A DNA stretch of 8,580 bases from Betaproteobacteria bacterium (GTDB taxonomy: Bacteria > Pseudomonadota > Gammaproteobacteria > Tethybacterales > Tethybacteraceae): the NCBI GenBank assembly GCA_026710225.1, contig JAPORI010000114.1, positions 1-8,580 on the forward strand, in the 5' to 3' direction. A program made the position numbers and the translations under genes. Positions 8,001-8,580 of the stretch are shown one piece after another. The notes below the pieces were generated by a model. That model saw only the letters and a list, made by a program, of their open reading frames with translations, made no database searches and had not been told where the DNA came from. How positions within the stretch are numbered: position 1 is the stretch's first letter; each line of letters opens with the position of its first letter.

Positions 8001-8524
8001 CTCTTGTAGACCGCAACACCGGCAGCCTCCTCAAGATGGGAGCGCAGCCGCTGCGGTTCGGACTGCACCAGCTGGGTGACTTGCTCCTGCTCGACCACGC
8101 CGTAGGAGCGGGCGCCGGCACCGGTGCCGGCAAACAGGTCGGCAACATCGCGACGCCGCACCCGCTGGCCGTTGATGAAGAACTGCGACTCGCCGTCGCG
8201 CTCGATCTGGCGCTTGATGACGATCTCGGCAACATCGGTCCACATGCCCAGATCGCGGCTGCCGTCGTTGCTCAGCCGCAGCTCGACGCTGCACCAGTCG
8301 GCCGGCCGGCGGCCCGATGCACCGGCGAAGATGATGTCGCGGCTGGTCTCCTGGCGCAACTGGCTGGCTCGGGTCTCGCCCATGATCCAGCGCAGGGCAT
8401 CGACTATGTTCGACTTGCCGCAGCCGTTGGGGCCGACCACCGCGATCTGGCCGCGATCGAGCCGGATCACGGTGCGATCGGCAAAGGACTTGAAACCGGC
8501 CAGCGACAGGCTTTCGAGCTTCAT
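5027..8524 (-). CDS. smc: chromosome segregation ATPase SMC
   Basis: SMC forms a ring-shaped dimer, usually with ScpA and ScpB, that extrudes or holds DNA loops to compact and separate sister chromosomes. At 1165 residues the length is typical. The N-terminal head has Walker A GPNGCGKS at 31-38, followed by NIVDALRWIMGE and the conserved region YGVVEQEQ to LEEAAGVAVYKSRRRET (about 141-180). Coiled coil rich in Ala, Glu, Gln and Arg spans roughly 180-520. The globular hinge is at about 525-650, with LPEGLSLV at 558-565 and SLSPGQIVVT at 621-630. The returning coil covers about 650-1000. The C-terminal head has the ABC signature LSGGE at 1063-1067, Walker B FCVLDEVDAALDD at 1087-1099 with the catalytic-type Glu at 1092, and the switch histidine of ITHN at about 1123. 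Glu147 after the Q-loop glutamine is often Gly. The ATG at 8524 is chosen because MKLESLSLAGFKSFAD is the standard family start and AGGCGGG lies 4 bases before it. ScpA and ScpB are not in the window. Confidence 0.97.
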   Translation of the reverse strand: MKLESLSLAGFKSFADRTVIRLDRGQIAVVGPNGCGKSNIVDALRWIMGETRASQLRQETSRDIIFAGASGRRPADWCSVELRLSNDGSRDLGMWTDVAEIVIKRQIERDGESQFFINGQRVRRRDVADLFAGTGAGARSYGVVEQEQVTQLVQSEPQRLRSHLEEAAGVAVYKSRRRETERRLEITAANMTRLGDQEAEISKQAEGLERQAKQAVRARELTEQHKGAQALEATLRLEAAQARAQAADEEVVQARTQLEGERKMHEQARSREDAARREREQANRTHNAALGQQYKAAGDLELLRNRQREAAQARLRDENEIKAAEESCRLGEQAQQQLRTSIAELESSLADYGKTESSASRSVEQIGSEVASHQQRIADAKEELVGAEQQAAAAATRRNEALAAADVTRHRLSDLEAAAADAEKEMQALPAEREPDISAQESQAEKVARALANLQEQAKLQQQLAQDLQAGREEMVRLESSAGSIEGQLQLLDKVSQRAAAKNSDWFERHAQQDAQRLAKVAQLEAAGLEKALDAVIGRQLEGFVVPSIEQAHGSEDLPEGLSLVATARPPMIAATTSPPGTEPLAAKVTAAAAWQPLIEVWLHDVYLAPNATAARTAAASLSPGQIVVTAAGEIWGCGYAHGLLHREAGMEWIAAIKKARRDLAAIEKQIKRKQSEQEIAERKFHEQEKKHERAEHKLLAERKQFTELEDENRRRLQEAEFLTERRRRLLELIKRSNHDLQARRQELNAADAALKKVDAQSRAHEDQVHKLRDSLAKFSATIEKLRAEQSQHADAGRSASQSTGHARERLDDMRKRMQEHGAAIAAASNKAQQIKAGLVRHDPDSLAGQLSECERQAKQAQQQLDDANAANEKAAAAEKDAAEQVVRLRSRQEEANEKLHAREIEITELGVEVKSCAEQLAKLECDAEQIELLRARHSSVAAASEHAAKLARRIEGIGPINYAADAELAACRQRVAEIAEQRQDLQDATDELRAAIERIDQEMLTRLKDSFERINKRFAELFVVLFDGGEAELVMTGESLLDAGLQLRASPPGKKVSAIQSLSGGEKTLTALAFLFALNDLNPPPFCVLDEVDAALDDANTRRFCQLVGSMAARSQFIVITHNKIVIDSVDQLVGVTQEQKGVSKVISVQVEEAIRAAQSYAGK

Positions 8525-8528
8525 GGCG

Positions 8529-8535
8529 CCCGCCT
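8529..8535 (-). promoter_or_regulatory. probable ribosome binding site of smc
   Basis: On the minus strand the 12-base gap between the upstream stop and the smc ATG contains AGGCGGG, five of six bases of AGGAGG in its first six, ending 4 bases before the ATG. It is a modest site and supports the start at 8524. The other starts in this block lack anything better, which fits translational coupling. Confidence 0.45.
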
Positions 8536-8536
8536 G

Positions 8537-8580
8537 CTAGTGCCGGGTGAAGACGACAGTTGCATTGGTGCCTCCAAATC
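8537..8580 (-). CDS. 3' end of a beta-ketoacyl-ACP synthase (KAS I/II type) gene
   Basis: Only the last 13 codons and a TAG stop are visible; the frame is open to the window edge. The encoded end is FGGTNATVVFTRH, preceded by a partial codon whose last two bases (GA) fit Gly. This matches the conserved C-terminal GFGGTNA segment of FabF/FabB condensing enzymes, where the Phe and Asn belong to the active-site loop. Polyketide synthases usually have NAH at this point, whereas NAT followed by a short tail is the fatty-acid-synthase pattern. The enzyme would elongate acyl-ACP with malonyl-ACP, downstream of the malonyl-CoA made by the AccA complex encoded in the same block. The stop lies 12 bases before the smc start on the same strand, so co-transcription is likely. 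FabF, FabB or a related paralogue cannot be told apart from 13 residues. Confidence 0.72.
   Translation of the reverse strand, partial: FGGTNATVVFTRH

Noticed and set aside
8114..8131. Perfect 18-base palindrome (GCCGGCACCGGTGCCGGC) that could be an operator or hairpin.
   Set aside because: It lies inside smc and encodes the Ala-Gly-Thr-Gly-Ala-Gly stretch of the head domain with the preferred GC-rich codons; no repeat of it elsewhere was noticed.
5027..8524. Possible RecN, MukB or Rad50-like protein instead of SMC because of the Ala/Gln-rich coils.
   Set aside because: The length, the MKLESLSLAGFKSFAD start, the LEEAAG-YK-RRRET region, the central hinge and the DEVDAALDDAN Walker B region are specific to SMC.
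8521..8565. A 14-codon reading frame on the minus strand (ATG CAA CTG ...) with a perfect GGAGG 5 bases upstream, whose TGA overlaps the smc ATG; it looks like a coupled leader peptide.
   Set aside because: The GGAGG and ATG fall inside codons for FGGTNAT, the conserved end of a condensing enzyme in another frame, which explains these bases better. The resemblance to a leader is probably chance.

Overview
This window looks like a housekeeping stretch of a GC-rich (roughly 60% by eye) proteobacterial chromosome. Every gene lies on the minus strand, so transcription runs from high to low coordinates: the end of a beta-ketoacyl-ACP synthase gene (8580-8537, partial), smc (8524-5027), a zipA-type gene (5013-3775), ligA (3772-1385), accA (1388-417) and the start of tilS (427 to the window edge, partial). 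The only non-coding gaps are 12, 13 and 2 bases. The other two junctions overlap, by 4 bases (ligA/accA, an ATGA arrangement) and by about 11 bases (accA/tilS). I see no promoter, terminator, RNA gene, mobile element, CRISPR array or long repeat.

The organism is most likely a beta- or gammaproteobacterium. ZipA is known only from these classes. The run smc-zipA-ligA is a familiar arrangement there, and accA-tilS is a familiar pair in both. The ZipA C-terminus resembles the betaproteobacterial form. The LigA, at 795 residues with an extra segment before the BRCT domain, is closer to the long form I recall from Pseudomonas. I cannot place it below that level. The proteins are clearly recognisable but diverged at several normally conserved positions, which suggests a poorly sampled lineage rather than a well-known genus.

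Functionally the block joins three themes: chromosome organisation and division (smc, zipA), DNA replication and repair (ligA), and fatty-acid synthesis (the synthase end and accA), with a tRNA-modification enzyme (tilS) at the downstream end. The tight spacing suggests one polycistronic unit with translational coupling, whose promoter would lie upstream of 8580 and whose end lies below position 1.

I did not find an undescribed defence, mobile or regulatory system. The points most worth checking are unusual residues at two otherwise near-invariant nucleotide-binding positions of LigA, its two inserted segments, a cysteine cluster in the FtsZ-binding domain of the ZipA-like protein, the synthase gene directly upstream of smc, and an apparent excess of GATC sites.
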